A stretch of 64,000 nucleotides of DNA from Pleomorphomonas sp. (GCA_029976075.1 JARKNW010000071.1:44345-108344); one strand, 5' to 3'; positions 52,963 to 62,525 are shown, counted from the first letter of the stretch. Notes: generated from the sequence alone by a model not told the origin. Numbers and translations are program-made.

Positions 52963-54378
52963 GTGACGGATAAGAAGTCTGTCTTTATCAAGACCTATGG
53001 CTGTCAGATGAACGTCTACGACAGCGACCGCATGTCGGACACGCTGACGCCGCTGGGATACATCGCCGCCGACAGTCCTGAAAACGCCGACCTCGTCATC
53101 CTCAACACGTGCCACATTCGCGAGAAGGCGGCCGAGAAGGTCTACTCGGAGCTTGGGCGCCTGCGCGTTCTGAAGGCGGAACGAGCCGCCGAGGGGCGGG
53201 AAACGCTTGTTGCCGTCGCGGGCTGCGTCGCACAGGCGGAAGGCGAGGAAATCATCGCCCGGGCGCCAGTCGTCGACATGGTCTTCGGGCCGCAGACCTA
53301 TCATCGCCTGCCGGAACTGATCGAGCGGGTACGCCAAGGCGAGCGCCCGACTGCGACCGATGGCAAGGCGCCGACCCGCCAGAAGGTGGTCGAGACCGAG
53401 TTTCCTTCCGAAGACAAGTTCGATCATCTCGCCGCTCCCTCCGAGGCGGCCGTTCGCTCACGCGGCGTCACGGCCTTCCTGACCGTGCAGGAAGGATGCG
53501 ACAAGTTCTGCACGTTCTGCGTCGTGCCCTATACCCGTGGGTCGGAAACCTCGCGACCCGTCGAGAGGATCGTCGAGGAAGCGGAGACCCTGGTGGCGGC
53601 CGGCGTGCGCGAAATCACGCTGCTCGGCCAGAACGTCAACGCCTACCATGGCGTCGACCGCGACGGCCAGACGGTAGGCCTCGCCGGCCTGCTCACGCGC
53701 CTTTCGGAACTGCCGCGCCTTGCCCGCATCCGCTACACCACCAGCCATCCGCGCGACCTCGATGAGGCGCTGATTTCAGCCCATGCCGTCAATTCCAAGC
53801 TGATGCCCTACCTGCATCTTCCGGTGCAGTCCGGTTCGGACCGCATCCTCGCGGCCATGAACCGCCGGCATACCGCAGCCGAGTATATTGCCCTTGTCGC
53901 CCGCATGCGGGCGGCACGAGCCGACATGGCCATTTCAGGTGACTTCATCGTCGGCTTCCCGGGCGAGACCGAGGAGGATTTCGAGGCCACCCTGGAGATG
54001 GTCCGGACCATCGACTATGCGGCTTGTTTCTCGTTCAAGTATTCGCCGCGTCCCGGCACGCCGGCGGCCACCCTCGACGATCAGATCCCCGAGGAGGTGA
54101 AGACCGAGCGGCTCCACCGGTTGCAGGCGCTGCTCGAAGCGCAGCAGAAAGCCTTTGCCGAGCGCCTCGTCGGACGCACCTTGCCGGTGCTTTTCGAAAA
54201 GCCCGGCAGGCTTCCCGGACAGATCGTGGGCCGCTCTCCCTATCTGCAGCCGGTGGCCGTCATGGCACCGTCGTCGCTGATCGGTGAAATCGCAGATGTG
54301 ACCATCGAGTCGACCGGCGGGCATAGTCTGATCGGCCGCCTCGAAGGCGAACCCATTTCGGCTCGACGGTCGGCATGA
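52963..54378 (+). CDS. miaB: tRNA-2-methylthio-N6-isopentenyladenosine synthase MiaB
   Basis: Radical-SAM methylthiotransferase that modifies A37 of tRNAs reading U-starting codons. The 471 residues show the N-terminal MTTase domain with cluster cysteines C14 (TYGCQMN), C50 (NTCHIREKA) and C88 (AGCVAQAEG). The radical-SAM motif is C179-x3-C183-x2-C186 (CDKFCTFC), and a C-terminal TRAM domain ends the protein. GTG 52963 gives the conserved start; an in-frame ATG at 52900 has no ribosome site. It heads the conserved run miaB-phoH-ybeY-corC-lnt, with 247 bases shared with the divergent carbonic anhydrase gene. Confidence 0.97.
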   Translation: MTDKKSVFIKTYGCQMNVYDSDRMSDTLTPLGYIAADSPENADLVILNTCHIREKAAEKVYSELGRLRVLKAERAAEGRETLVAVAGCVAQAEGEEIIARAPVVDMVFGPQTYHRLPELIERVRQGERPTATDGKAPTRQKVVETEFPSEDKFDHLAAPSEAAVRSRGVTAFLTVQEGCDKFCTFCVVPYTRGSETSRPVERIVEEAETLVAAGVREITLLGQNVNAYHGVDRDGQTVGLAGLLTRLSELPRLARIRYTTSHPRDLDEALISAHAVNSKLMPYLHLPVQSGSDRILAAMNRRHTAAEYIALVARMRAARADMAISGDFIVGFPGETEEDFEATLEMVRTIDYAACFSFKYSPRPGTPAATLDDQIPEEVKTERLHRLQALLEAQQKAFAERLVGRTLPVLFEKPGRLPGQIVGRSPYLQPVAVMAPSSLIGEIADVTIESTGGHSLIGRLEGEPISARRSA

Positions 54379-54439
54379 GGCTTTCGCCATACGCACCGCA
54401 CATGCCGTCGCAACTGCTGCGACCTATTTGGGGAACGCC

Positions 54440-55453
54440 ATGACCTATGCGTCCGATCTGACCCATCTGGTGCTCGTGTTCGAAGATAACCGGTTGATCG
54501 GCCCACTCTACGGTCAGTTCGATCAGCATCTGGCGCTGATCGAGCAGAAACTCGGCGTCGATGCCACGGCACGTGGCAACCAGGTGACCATTCGCGGATC
54601 TCACGAAGCGGCGAGCCGTGCCCGCGACGTGCTGGAAGCGCTCTACGGTCGCCTGCAGGCCGGCCAGACGATCACTTCGGCCGATGTCGAGGGAGCGATC
54701 CGCATGGCGCTGGCCGTCGGGGATCAACTGCCGCTGCCGGCCATTGATGCCGGTTCCCGCCTTCAACTCGCCGCCATCTCCACCCGCCGGAAAACGGTGG
54801 TCGCCCGCAATCCGGCGCAGGATGCCTACATCCGCGCCATGGAGCGTTCGACGCTGGTATTCGGCCTCGGCCCTGCGGGCACCGGCAAGACCTATCTCGC
54901 CGTGGCTTATGCTGCCGCCTTGCTCGAACGGGGTGAAGTGGCGCGCCTCGTGCTGTCGCGACCGGCCGTGGAAGCCGGCGAACGGCTCGGCTTCCTGCCC
55001 GGTGACATGCGCGAGAAGATCGATCCCTATCTCAGGCCGCTTTACGATGCGCTTTACGACATGATGCCACCCGAGAGGGTGGAGCGGGCGCTCGCGTCCG
55101 GCGCCATCGAGATCGCACCGCTTGCCTTCATGCGCGGCCGGACGCTGGCCAACGCCGCCGTCATCCTCGACGAGGCGCAGAACACCACATCGATGCAGAT
55201 GAAAATGTTCCTGACCCGCCTTGGCGACGGCTCCAAGATGATCGTCACCGGCGACCCCAGCCAGGTGGACCTGCCCGCCGGGCAAGTATCCGGTCTGGTC
55301 GAGGCCAGTCGCATCCTGGCCGACACCCAGGGGATCGTCCAGGTGCGCTTCACCCACGAGGATGTGGTTCGACACGAACTGGTCGCCCGGATCGTCAAGG
55401 CTTATGACGACGACAGCCGGGAGCGGCTCGCGACACGCAAGGAGAAGGCATGA
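54440..55453 (+). CDS. phoH: PhoH-like ATPase (YbeZ type)
   Basis: 337-residue cytoplasmic ATPase linked to ribosome and RNA quality control through YbeY. An N-terminal RNA-binding-like part (about 1-100) precedes the P-loop GPAGTGKT at 144-151, followed by the Walker B region AVILDEAQNTT and TGDPSQVDLP. ATG 54440 is preceded by GGGGAA; a TTG 12 bases upstream is possible. The stop overlaps the ybeY start by 4 bases (ATGA), so the two are coupled. Confidence 0.95.
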   Translation: MTYASDLTHLVLVFEDNRLIGPLYGQFDQHLALIEQKLGVDATARGNQVTIRGSHEAASRARDVLEALYGRLQAGQTITSADVEGAIRMALAVGDQLPLPAIDAGSRLQLAAISTRRKTVVARNPAQDAYIRAMERSTLVFGLGPAGTGKTYLAVAYAAALLERGEVARLVLSRPAVEAGERLGFLPGDMREKIDPYLRPLYDALYDMMPPERVERALASGAIEIAPLAFMRGRTLANAAVILDEAQNTTSMQMKMFLTRLGDGSKMIVTGDPSQVDLPAGQVSGLVEASRILADTQGIVQVRFTHEDVVRHELVARIVKAYDDDSRERLATRKEKA

Positions 55454-55950
55454 GCCTGATCGCCATCGATATCCTCGCCGAAAGTCCCTTGTGGGGCGAA
55501 GAGGAAAGCTGGCGCGAAGCTGTAGAAACGGTCGTCGCCATGGCGGCGGCGTCTGCCGACGCCGAGATTGCAGACGATGCGGAGTTGTCGCTCGTCCTGA
55601 CCGACGACGCGGCAATCCGGGTGCTCAATCGCGATCACCGCAACCTCGACAAGCCCACCAACGTCCTGTCGTTCCCGCAGGACGATCCCGAGGCGGAAGC
55701 CTATGGGCCGCTGCTCGGCGATATCGTGGTCGCCCACGAGACGGTGGCGCGAGAGGCGGACGAGGAAGGCATTTCCTTCCGCGATCATTTTCTGCACATG
55801 ATCGTGCATGGATTCCTGCATCTCGTCGGGTATGATCACATGAACGACGACGAAGCCGAGGAGATGGAGGGGCTGGAGACGGCCATCCTCGCCCGGCTTG
55901 GCATCGCCAATCCTTATGCCGACGCGCCGATGGGCGGCGCCGGCCGCTGA
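55450..55950 (+). CDS. ybeY: Endoribonuclease YbeY (rRNA maturation factor)
   Basis: 166-residue metal-dependent RNase needed for 16S rRNA 3' processing. The zinc motif is H120-x3-H124-x5-H130 (HGFLHLVGYDH), preceded by VLNRDHRNLDKPTNVLSFP and LLGDIVVAHETV, the family hallmarks. It overlaps phoH by 4 bases and is followed by the corC-type gene after 67 bases. Confidence 0.97.
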   Translation: MSLIAIDILAESPLWGEEESWREAVETVVAMAAASADAEIADDAELSLVLTDDAAIRVLNRDHRNLDKPTNVLSFPQDDPEAEAYGPLLGDIVVAHETVAREADEEGISFRDHFLHMIVHGFLHLVGYDHMNDDEAEEMEGLETAILARLGIANPYADAPMGGAGR

Positions 55951-56017
55951 GGGATGGCATTACCGGGGCGTCCGTCACCCAGCCGGGAGGGCTGGCTGGC
56001 GGCGCGGAAAAAGGACG

Positions 56018-57049
56018 ATGAGCGACAGCGACAGTCATAGTACAGGCAGTCAGAATACGGCCGTGGTTGCCCAGCAGGGTGCCTCGGCCGAGGGTGGGAC
56101 AGGACCCGGATTGGGCTGGCTCGCGCGACTGCGCGAGGCCTTCGGCTTCAAGACCTCGGCAACGCTCAGACAGAATCTCGAGGAAGCGCTCAGCCAGGAA
56201 GATGCGCTTGATGCGGCCTTTTCGCCCGAAGAGCGGACGCTGATCCGCAATATCCTTCGCCTCAGGGAAACGCGTGTCGCGGACGTGATGGTTCCGCGCG
56301 CCGACATAGCCGCCGTCGATGCCGATACGACGCTTGCCGAGTTGCTCGGTTTGTTCGAGGCATCCGGCCACTCGCGCATGCCCGTCTACCGAGAGACACT
56401 CGACGACGCCATCGGCATGGTCCACATCAAGGACCTTATCACCCACATCACCGGCAAGGCGCGCATCGATGCCGCCGCCGAGGAAGACGAAGGCAGGCTC
56501 GATGTCGGCAAGGTCGATCTCGACATAACGCTCGAGGCGGCCAAGCTGGTGCGGGCCGTGCTTTTCGTGCCGCCATCCATGCCTGCCACCGATCTCCTGC
56601 AAAAGATGCAGGCGACGCACATCCAGATGGCGCTGGTCATCGACGAATATGGCGGCACCGATGGCATCGTCTCCATCGAGGACGTGGTGGAAACCATCGT
56701 CGGCGAGATCGATGACGAGCACGACGATGAAGACGGCCCCCTGGTCAAAACCGTGCAGGACGGCGTTTATCTCGCCGATGCCCGTGCAGATCTCGACGAT
56801 GTGCGGGCCGCGATAGGGCCCAGTTTCTCGTTCGCCGATTACGATGAGGATGTCGATACGCTTGGCGGTCTGCTGTTCGCCGCGCTCGGCCGCATTCCCG
56901 TGCGCGGCGAGGTGATCGTTTCGGACGACCTGCCGGGCTGGGAAGTCGAGGTGCTCGATGCTGATCCGCGCCGCATCAAGACGGTGCGGCTCGTTGCCAG
57001 AGCAACCGAGCCTTCGGAGGCGATCGAAGCATCCGAAGTCGGCGCCTGA
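56018..57049 (+). CDS. corC: CBS-domain protein of the CorC/HlyC (TlyC) family
   Basis: 343 residues: a short N-terminal region, then two CBS domains (about 95-225, starting VADVMVPRADIAAVDAD and including IDEYGGTDGIVSIEDVVETIVGEI) and a C-terminal CorC/HlyC transporter-associated domain (LADARADLDDVRAAIG onward). The membrane DUF21 part of longer relatives is missing, as in E. coli CorC/YbeX. The role is linked to magnesium and cobalt transport or ribosome assembly. ATG 56018 follows AAGGA closely; an earlier ATG at 55898 lies within ybeY. Confidence 0.92.
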   Translation: MSDSDSHSTGSQNTAVVAQQGASAEGGTGPGLGWLARLREAFGFKTSATLRQNLEEALSQEDALDAAFSPEERTLIRNILRLRETRVADVMVPRADIAAVDADTTLAELLGLFEASGHSRMPVYRETLDDAIGMVHIKDLITHITGKARIDAAAEEDEGRLDVGKVDLDITLEAAKLVRAVLFVPPSMPATDLLQKMQATHIQMALVIDEYGGTDGIVSIEDVVETIVGEIDDEHDDEDGPLVKTVQDGVYLADARADLDDVRAAIGPSFSFADYDEDVDTLGGLLFAALGRIPVRGEVIVSDDLPGWEVEVLDADPRRIKTVRLVARATEPSEAIEASEVGA

Positions 57050-57132
57050 GGCTACCGGCCATTTCCTCCCCGGCGGCGACCGGCTATTGCTTCAAACGCC
57101 AAGACCGATTCGCCGCCCAGGGGAAAGGCGCC

Positions 57133-58749
57133 ATGTTCGAAACTTGTGCCCATCGGCTCCTGCTCCTATGGGGGTGGCCGCGACGTCTTGCGACGTTCGC
57201 TGCAGGTGCCCTTTCCGCCCTCGCGCTGGCACCGATCAATGCAGCGCCGATCCTGTTCCTGACCCTGCCTGCCCTGGTACTACTGATCGATGGTGCCGTG
57301 GTCGCAGGACCAAACGGTGTTCGGCGACTGAGGCCGGCAGCGATCACCGGCTGGTGGTTCGGCTTCGGCTACTTCTCCGCCGGTCTTCACTGGGTAGGCG
57401 TGGCGTTCTTCGCCGAAGGGCGCTCGGAGCTTGTCCCGCTGATGCCTGTGGCGATCGTCGGGCTCGCGGCGGGCTTGGCCCTGTTCACCGCTTTCGGCAC
57501 CTTCCTTGCGCGTTTGCTCTGGAGTGACGGTCCAACCCGCATCTTTGCACTGGCCGTCGGGCTCGGAGTGTCCGAATGGCTGCGCGGTCACGTGTTGACC
57601 GGATTTCCCTGGAACCTTCTGGGCCAGGCGGTAGCCTTCACCGACATCACCGCGCAAGGAGCAAGCGTTGTCGGCATCTATGGCCTGACGTTTGCCGGTA
57701 TCGCCGTGTTTGCCGCACCGGCACTCCTCGCGGACGAGCGAGGTCATCAACGCTGGTTGAGACGACTGAGCGTCTTGTTCGTACTGTCGCTTGCCATCGC
57801 CGACGTCGGCTGGGGCATTTATCGGCTCCATGCCACCGAGGCGACCAACGAAACCGCCGTTAGCAGCGGACGTATTCGCATCGTGCAGCCCAACATCGAC
57901 CAAGCCGCCAAGTGGTCACCCGAGAAAAAGCAGGAGGCGCTGGACAAGCTGGTAACGCTCTCCGATCGCAAGACGGATCCGCAGACGCTGGGAGCCATTT
58001 CCTTTTCCGAGATCGTCTGGCCGGAAACGGCCTTGCCCTTCTTCCTGACAGAAGAGCCGGAAGCGCTTGCCCGCATCGCCGACCTGTTGCCGCCCGGAAC
58101 CATCCTGCTGACCGGCGCGCCGCGCGTCGAACCTGCCGATGATCCGGGTGACGGAGGGCGTCGCTATTACAACTCCCTTTTTGCCATCGACGACACCGGG
58201 GCCATCCGCGCCGCCTACGACAAGGTGCATCTGGTTCCCTTTGGCGAATACATGCCATTCGGGTCGCTCTTGCGGCGGCTCGGCATCGGCGAGCTGTTTC
58301 GCGGTATCGGCGGCTTCTCGCCCGGCCCTCGCCGTAACCTGATCACGCTTGCCGGTCATCCGTCGTTTTCCGTGCTGATCTGTTACGAGGCCATCTTTTC
58401 GGGAGAGGTTCTGCCGGAGAATGGCCGCCCAGACTATCTCGTCAACATCACCAATGATGGTTGGTTCGGTCGCAGTATCGGCCCCTACCAGCACCTCGAT
58501 GCGACCCGTATGCGGGCAATCGAGGAAGGCCTTCCGGTGATCAGGGCTGCCAATACCGGCATATCTGCAATCATCGACGCCTATGGCAGGACAGTCGCAA
58601 GTTTACCGCTCGGAGAAGAAGGCGTGTTGGATGGTTTATTACCGTCAGAGCGCCCCAAGACTTTCTTTCAGCGGGGTGAACCGATTTTTCTCTTGGCATT
58701 CAATACGTTCTTCATCCTGTTGGCATTGTTTGGAAAGAGAAAGCGCTGA
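57133..58749 (+). CDS. lnt: Apolipoprotein N-acyltransferase
   Basis: Inner-membrane enzyme of 538 residues that adds the third acyl chain to lipoproteins. Six to seven N-terminal membrane helices span about 10-235, followed by a periplasmic nitrilase-type domain. The catalytic triad is E298 (WPETALPFF), K364 (YDKVHLVPFGEY) and C417 (LICYEAIF). A last helix lies near 515-535. GGGGAAAGG precedes the ATG. The gene is conserved in this place before the praR-metK genes; no terminator follows. Confidence 0.97.
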   Translation: MFETCAHRLLLLWGWPRRLATFAAGALSALALAPINAAPILFLTLPALVLLIDGAVVAGPNGVRRLRPAAITGWWFGFGYFSAGLHWVGVAFFAEGRSELVPLMPVAIVGLAAGLALFTAFGTFLARLLWSDGPTRIFALAVGLGVSEWLRGHVLTGFPWNLLGQAVAFTDITAQGASVVGIYGLTFAGIAVFAAPALLADERGHQRWLRRLSVLFVLSLAIADVGWGIYRLHATEATNETAVSSGRIRIVQPNIDQAAKWSPEKKQEALDKLVTLSDRKTDPQTLGAISFSEIVWPETALPFFLTEEPEALARIADLLPPGTILLTGAPRVEPADDPGDGGRRYYNSLFAIDDTGAIRAAYDKVHLVPFGEYMPFGSLLRRLGIGELFRGIGGFSPGPRRNLITLAGHPSFSVLICYEAIFSGEVLPENGRPDYLVNITNDGWFGRSIGPYQHLDATRMRAIEEGLPVIRAANTGISAIIDAYGRTVASLPLGEEGVLDGLLPSERPKTFFQRGEPIFLLAFNTFFILLALFGKRKR

Positions 58750-58757
58750 ACCAGGAG

Positions 58758-58786
58758 TTGACAACTTCTCGTTCAAAGACAACAAT
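58758..58786 (+). promoter_or_regulatory. Candidate promoter of the PraR-like regulator
   Basis: TTGACA at 58758-58763, 17 bases, AACAAT at 58781-58786, starting 9 bases after the lnt stop. The hexamer GACAAC occurs at 58760, 58778 and 58838; the first two are 18 bases apart and overlap the promoter, so they may be regulator sites. Confidence 0.5.
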
Positions 58787-58880
58787 CCAAGCGCGCAACG
58801 ACCCTTTTGTGGTTCGTTTGCCAAGAATGGGCCGCAAGACAACAAACAAAGACCGCGCCTTGCGAGCCTCATCGGTAACC

Positions 58881-58895
58881 GCGGGTTCAACCCGC
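58881..58895. promoter_or_regulatory. Inverted repeat before the PraR-like start
   Basis: GCGGGTT and AACCCGC around a central C at 58881-58895, 13 bases before the ATG at 58909. It can form a hairpin next to the ribosome site or serve as an operator. Confidence 0.4.
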
Positions 58896-58908
58896 AGACG
58901 AGACCAAT

Positions 58909-59322
58909 ATGGCCAGCAAGAAGTCCCCCAATCCCATCGACGTCCACGTCGGAAGCCGTGTCAGGCTTCGCCGCATGATGCTTGGCATGAGCCAAGAAAA
59001 GCTGGGCGAAGCACTCGGCATTACCTTCCAGCAGATCCAGAAGTACGAGAAGGGCACCAATCGTGTTGGTGCCAGCCGCCTCCAGCATATCGCCACTGTT
59101 CTCAAGGTGCCGGTGTCCTTCTTCTTCGAAGATGCGCCGGGCACGCCCGAGGAAGCGGCCGGATTTGCCGAGAGCCCAAGCCACTCCTATGTTGTCGATT
59201 TCCTGTCGTCGACGGAGGGCCTGTCTCTCAACAAGTCTTTCGTGCGGATCAAGGATGCGCGCGTCCGCCGGCGTATCGTCGACCTCGTGCAGACCTTGGC
59301 TTCCGAAGACGGCGAGGCCTGA
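58909..59322 (+). CDS. praR: Helix-turn-helix regulator, PraR/PhrR-like (Xre family)
   Basis: 137-residue regulator. The Xre-type HTH spans about 12-70 (NPIDVHVGSRVRLRRMMLGM, then SQEKLGEALGITFQQIQKYEKGTNRVGASRLQ), a sequence nearly invariant among rhizobia. The C-terminal part has FFFEDAPG and SFVRIKDARVRRRIVDLV. In Rhizobium and Azorhizobium, PraR is a repressor of quorum-sensing, attachment or reb genes; what it controls here is unknown. Its place between lnt and metK is conserved. It has its own candidate promoter and a strong terminator, so it is probably transcribed alone. Confidence 0.9.
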   Translation: MASKKSPNPIDVHVGSRVRLRRMMLGMSQEKLGEALGITFQQIQKYEKGTNRVGASRLQHIATVLKVPVSFFFEDAPGTPEEAAGFAESPSHSYVVDFLSSTEGLSLNKSFVRIKDARVRRRIVDLVQTLASEDGEA

Positions 59323-59340
59323 GCAGAACCTGCCTTAAAC

Positions 59341-59384
59341 AAAGCGGACCGGTCGGCCAAGGTCGACCGGTCCGCTTTTATTTT
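59341..59384 (+). terminator. Strong intrinsic terminator after praR
   Basis: A 14-base perfect stem (AAGCGGACCGGTCG at 59342-59355, CGACCGGTCCGCTT at 59364-59377), extended by an A-T pair, with an 8-base loop and the tail TTATTTT. Confidence 0.96.
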
Positions 59385-59634
59385 GAACAACTGGCTGAGG
59401 CGGCAATAATTCTCCTTCATGAGAAAGTATTTGCCGGATTCTTCTTGTCCGTGGAACAAAATCGCCGTGACCGTGGCACAGGATGCACAGGGGCTTTCAA
59501 ACGCCCGTGAGCCCAAGCGCAGCGCTTGCGCTTTTTGCAGCGGCTTGCGAAAAGAGAGCGCCGCGACGGACAGTTCCCACGGCAGATCAGCCTTCCGTCG
59601 ACCACGTCGACGTCTTCTTTGAGGGGTCAACCCT
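59385..59634 (+). promoter_or_regulatory. Structured metK leader region
   Basis: 250 bases before metK without a supported gene. It contains GGGCT (59491-59495) with AGCCC (59510-59514), directly followed by AAGCGC (59515-59520) with GCGCTT (59528-59533) and three further T, a short terminator-like hairpin. About 100 bases remain to the metK start. This could be an attenuator for S-adenosylmethionine synthesis. I do not recognise a known SAM or SAH riboswitch core. Confidence 0.35.
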
Positions 59635-60810
59635 ATGTCCCGCCAGAACTACCTGTTTACTTCCGAGTCCGTCTCGGAAGGTCATCCCGATAAAGTCTGC
59701 GACCGCATTTCCGATACCATCGTCGACGCTTTCCTCGCTGCCGAGCCACAGGCCCGCGTAGCGGCCGAAACGCTTGCAACAACCAACCGTGTCGTCATCG
59801 CCGGCGAGACGCGCGGACCGAAGTCCATCGACAACACGTTGATCGAGAAGCTGACGCGCGAGGCTATCCGCGACATCGGCTACGAGCAGGATGGTTTCCA
59901 CTGGGAAAGCGCCAAGATCGAGATCTTGCTGCATGAACAGTCGTCCGACATCGCGCAAGGCGTCGATGCGGCGGCCCACAAGGATGAGGGTGCCGGCGAC
60001 CAGGGCATCATGTTCGGTTACGCCTGCCGTGAGACGCCGGAACTCATGCCGGCGCCGATCTACTACGCTCACAAGATCCTTCGCGACCTCGCGGCGGTCC
60101 GCAAGTCTGGCAAGGAGCCGCTGCTCGGTCCCGACGCCAAGAGCCAGGTGACCGTCGCTTACGAGGGTGGCAAGGCCGTACGGGCACCGCAGATCGTGCT
60201 TTCCACCCAGCATGCCGATGGCCTCACGTCGGCTGATGTGCGCCGCATCGTCGAGCCCTATATCATCGCCGCCCTACCTGCCGGCTGGGTTGATGAAAGC
60301 ACGGTCTGGCACGTCAACCCGACGGGCAAGTTCGTGATCGGCGGTCCGGATGGCGACGCTGGCCTCACGGGCCGCAAGATCATCGTCGACACCTACGGTG
60401 GCGCGGCTCCGCATGGCGGCGGCGCCTTCTCCGGCAAGGATCCGACGAAGGTCGACCGCTCGGCCGCTTACGCCGCCCGCTGGCTGGCCAAGAACATTGT
60501 GGCCGCCGGCCTTGCCGATCGCGCCACCATCCAGCTCAGCTACGCCATTGGCGTCAGTGACCCGCTTTCGATCTACGTCGACCTGCACGACACCGGCAAC
60601 ATCGATCCGGCCAGAATCGAGAAGGTGCTTGGCGATCGCGATTTCGTGCGGCTCTCCCCGCGCGGCATCCGCGAGCGGCTCGGCCTCAACAAGCCGATCT
60701 ATGCACGCACGTCTGCCTATGGCCATTTCGGTCGGGCGGCCGAGGCCGACGGTGGCTTCTCCTGGGAGGCGCTCGACCTCGTCGACGCCCTCAAGTCGGC
60801 CCTCGCCTGA
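59635..60810 (+). CDS. metK: S-adenosylmethionine synthase
   Basis: Makes SAM from methionine and ATP. The 391-residue product has the N-terminal [20 protein letters not shown] with the ATP/Mg-binding histidine and aspartate, the [12 protein letters not shown] motif, and the P-loop-like [22 protein letters not shown] lies 8 bases before the ATG. It has its own terminators before and after, so it is a single transcription unit. SAM supplies the methyltransferases in this window (pmtA, cheR, trmB, miaB). Confidence 0.98.
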   Translation: MSRQNYLFTSESVSEGHPDKVCDRISDTIVDAFLAAEPQARVAAETLATTNRVVIAGETRGPKSIDNTLIEKLTREAIRDIGYEQDGFHWESAKIEILLHEQSSDIAQGVDAAAHKDEGAGDQGIMFGYACRETPELMPAPIYYAHKILRDLAAVRKSGKEPLLGPDAKSQVTVAYEGGKAVRAPQIVLSTQHADGLTSADVRRIVEPYIIAALPAGWVDESTVWHVNPTGKFVIGGPDGDAGLTGRKIIVDTYGGAAPHGGGAFSGKDPTKVDRSAAYAARWLAKNIVAAGLADRATIQLSYAIGVSDPLSIYVDLHDTGNIDPARIEKVLGDRDFVRLSPRGIRERLGLNKPIYARTSAYGHFGRAAEADGGFSWEALDLVDALKSALA

Positions 60811-60834
60811 AACCAGGAAATAGGCTAGACACCG

Positions 60835-60868
60835 CCCCGGCAGCTCGGCTGCCGGGGTTCTTTGTTTT
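60835..60868 (+). terminator. Intrinsic terminator of metK
   Basis: A perfect 10-base stem (CCCCGGCAGC at 60835-60844, GCTGCCGGGG at 60848-60857), a TCG loop and the tail TTCTTTGTTTT. Confidence 0.95.
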
Positions 60869-60911
60869 CGGCGGCAGCCAAGCCGCCGGAATGTTGATGC
60901 AACGAGCGATG

Positions 60912-61643
60912 ATGAGCGATGACGATCACAGGGCCGAGCACCGCCCCGGCGAACCACGGGAGAGTGCCTTCTTCGGTCGCCGCAAAGGCAAGGCACTGAG
61001 AAAGGGGCAGGCTGAACGGCTTGAGGTCGATCTGCCCAAGCTGTCTCTGGACCTGACGGCACCAGTTTCTGCCCCTCTATCGGAACTCTTTCCGGCGATG
61101 CCGACGGAAGTTCGGCTGGAGATCGGGTTCGGTGGCGGCGAGCATCTGATCCACCGGGCGATCGAGCGACCGGACGTCGGCTTCATCGGGGTCGAACCGT
61201 TCATCAATGGCATGACCAAGGCCCTTGGCCACATCGCCGCCGAGGGCATCACCAATGTCCGCCTCAGCGGTGAGGATGGCGTCAGGGTACTGGATTGGCT
61301 GCCGGATGCCTCGCTTGACCGCGTCTTGCTGCTCTACCCAGATCCCTGGCCAAAGAAGCGTCATTGGAAGCGACGGTTTGTCGGGCCCGATACCGTGGCC
61401 CGCTTCGCCCGCGTCCTGAAAGACAACGGCGAGTTCTGGTTTGCCTCCGACATCGACACCTATGTTGACTGGACGTTGCGCTACGTCCGTGCCAACCCGG
61501 CCTTCGTCTGGACGGCTTCGGGCCCAGACGACTGGCGGCAGCCTTGGGAAGGCTGGCCGAGCACCCGTTACGAAGCCAAGGCGCGCCGCGAAGGACGCGG
61601 CTCGGCCTACCTCACCTTCCGTCGCCTGCCACGCGAGAGGTAA
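60912..61643 (+). CDS. trmB: tRNA (guanine-N7-)-methyltransferase
   Basis: SAM-dependent enzyme that makes m7G46 in tRNA. The 243 residues carry [15 protein letters not shown] near the N-terminus, SAM motif [12 protein letters not shown], and the tRNA-site signature [16 protein letters not shown]. Several ATGs are in frame (60891, 60897, 60909, 60912). ATG 60912 is taken because ACGAG precedes it by 5 bases and it gives the usual MSDDD-type start, but this is uncertain by seven codons. It lies between the metK terminator and the rimP leader terminator. Confidence 0.93.
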   Translation: MSDDDHRAEHRPGEPRESAFFGRRKGKALRKGQAERLEVDLPKLSLDLTAPVSAPLSELFPAMPTEVRLEIGFGGGEHLIHRAIERPDVGFIGVEPFINGMTKALGHIAAEGITNVRLSGEDGVRVLDWLPDASLDRVLLLYPDPWPKKRHWKRRFVGPDTVARFARVLKDNGEFWFASDIDTYVDWTLRYVRANPAFVWTASGPDDWRQPWEGWPSTRYEAKARREGRGSAYLTFRRLPRER

Positions 61644-61774
61644 GTCATTGCAGTTGGCCGCCGACAGTCTCGTGGTGACACCCTGGAGATGACAGTTGCG
61701 CCTACCATTGATTTTCGCGCAAAAGCGGCCTATATGAGGTTCATCAGTTCTGATGCGCTTCATGAGCGGGTTGG

Positions 61775-61804
61775 GAGTGGGTCCGAAAGGTCCCGCTCTT
61801 TTTT
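61775..61804 (+). terminator. Terminator-like hairpin in the rimP-nusA leader
   Basis: A stem from 61775 to 61798 with a GAAA tetraloop at 61785-61788 (GAGTGGGTCC with GGTCCCGCTC, one wobble and one mismatch), then six T at 61799-61804. An alternative pairing joins AGCGGG (61765-61770) with CCCGCT (61792-61797). The hairpin lies 132 bases after trmB and 41 bases before rimP. It may end trmB transcription or act as an attenuator for rimP-nusA; a rimP leader element has been proposed in other bacteria. Confidence 0.75.
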
Positions 61805-61844
61805 ATTGCCCATGACAGCGCTCCGCGAAGGATGTTGCCAACCT

Positions 61845-62444
61845 ATGACGTCTGAGGATCAGCCGCCCCTTCCGCCGCTTGGCGGTCAGAGTGTCGAAAC
61901 GACGCTCGATGAGCCTCGTCTCGTAACCGAGACAGGTGTTGAGGCGCGGGTGGCGGCCATCGTCGAGCCGGCACTGATCGATCTGGGCTATCGTCTTGTC
62001 CGCGTGCGAATGTCCGGCATGAACGGTGTGACGCTGCAGATCTTCGCCGAAAAGGCCGATGGCACCATGAGCGTCGAAGACTGTGAGGTGGCGAGCAACG
62101 TCATCTCTCCTCTCCTTGATGTCGATGATCCGATCGGCAAAGCTTACAGCTTGGAGCTCTCGTCACCCGGCATGGATCGCATCCTCGTGCGGCGATCCGA
62201 TTTCGTTCGCTGGTCGGGGTTCGAGGCCAAGTTGGAACTTGCCGTGCCGCTCCTAGGCCGCAAGAGATTTCGGGGCTGGCTGACCGGCGTCAAGGATGAC
62301 AAGGGCGGCATGCACCTCTTGCAGGCGCTCGAAGACGGCACCAAGGACATCGAGTTTCCGCTCGATACGATCTCGGAGGCACGCCTCGTGCTCAACGAGG
62401 CCTTGATCCGCGAAGCGCTCAAGGCGGGAAAAAGCCAAGAATAA
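61845..62444 (+). CDS. rimP: Ribosome maturation factor RimP
   Basis: 199-residue 30S assembly factor. After a proline-rich N-terminus the family core is VEPALIDLGYRLVRVRMSG, then CEVASNVISPLLDVDDPI and the hallmark YSLELSSPGMDRILV, followed by the SH3-like C-domain. ATG 61845 lies after the leader terminator; the open frame extends upstream to 61689, but that part covers the terminator hairpin and cannot be coding. The ribosome site AAGGA is rather far (12 bases). nusA follows after 81 bases, giving the universal rimP-nusA order. Confidence 0.95.
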   Translation: MTSEDQPPLPPLGGQSVETTLDEPRLVTETGVEARVAAIVEPALIDLGYRLVRVRMSGMNGVTLQIFAEKADGTMSVEDCEVASNVISPLLDVDDPIGKAYSLELSSPGMDRILVRRSDFVRWSGFEAKLELAVPLLGRKRFRGWLTGVKDDKGGMHLLQALEDGTKDIEFPLDTISEARLVLNEALIREALKAGKSQE

Positions 62445-62525
62445 CGGGCGGCACGCCGCCTGGGTGGAACCGGGGAAACCCCGAAGGACGGATTAGAACC
62501 CCATCGAGGGTAGGAGACGAAGACA

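Noticed and set aside
59323..59634. SAM-II riboswitch before metK
   Set aside because: The leader is structured, but I could not place the SAM-II pseudoknot core, so no riboswitch class is claimed.
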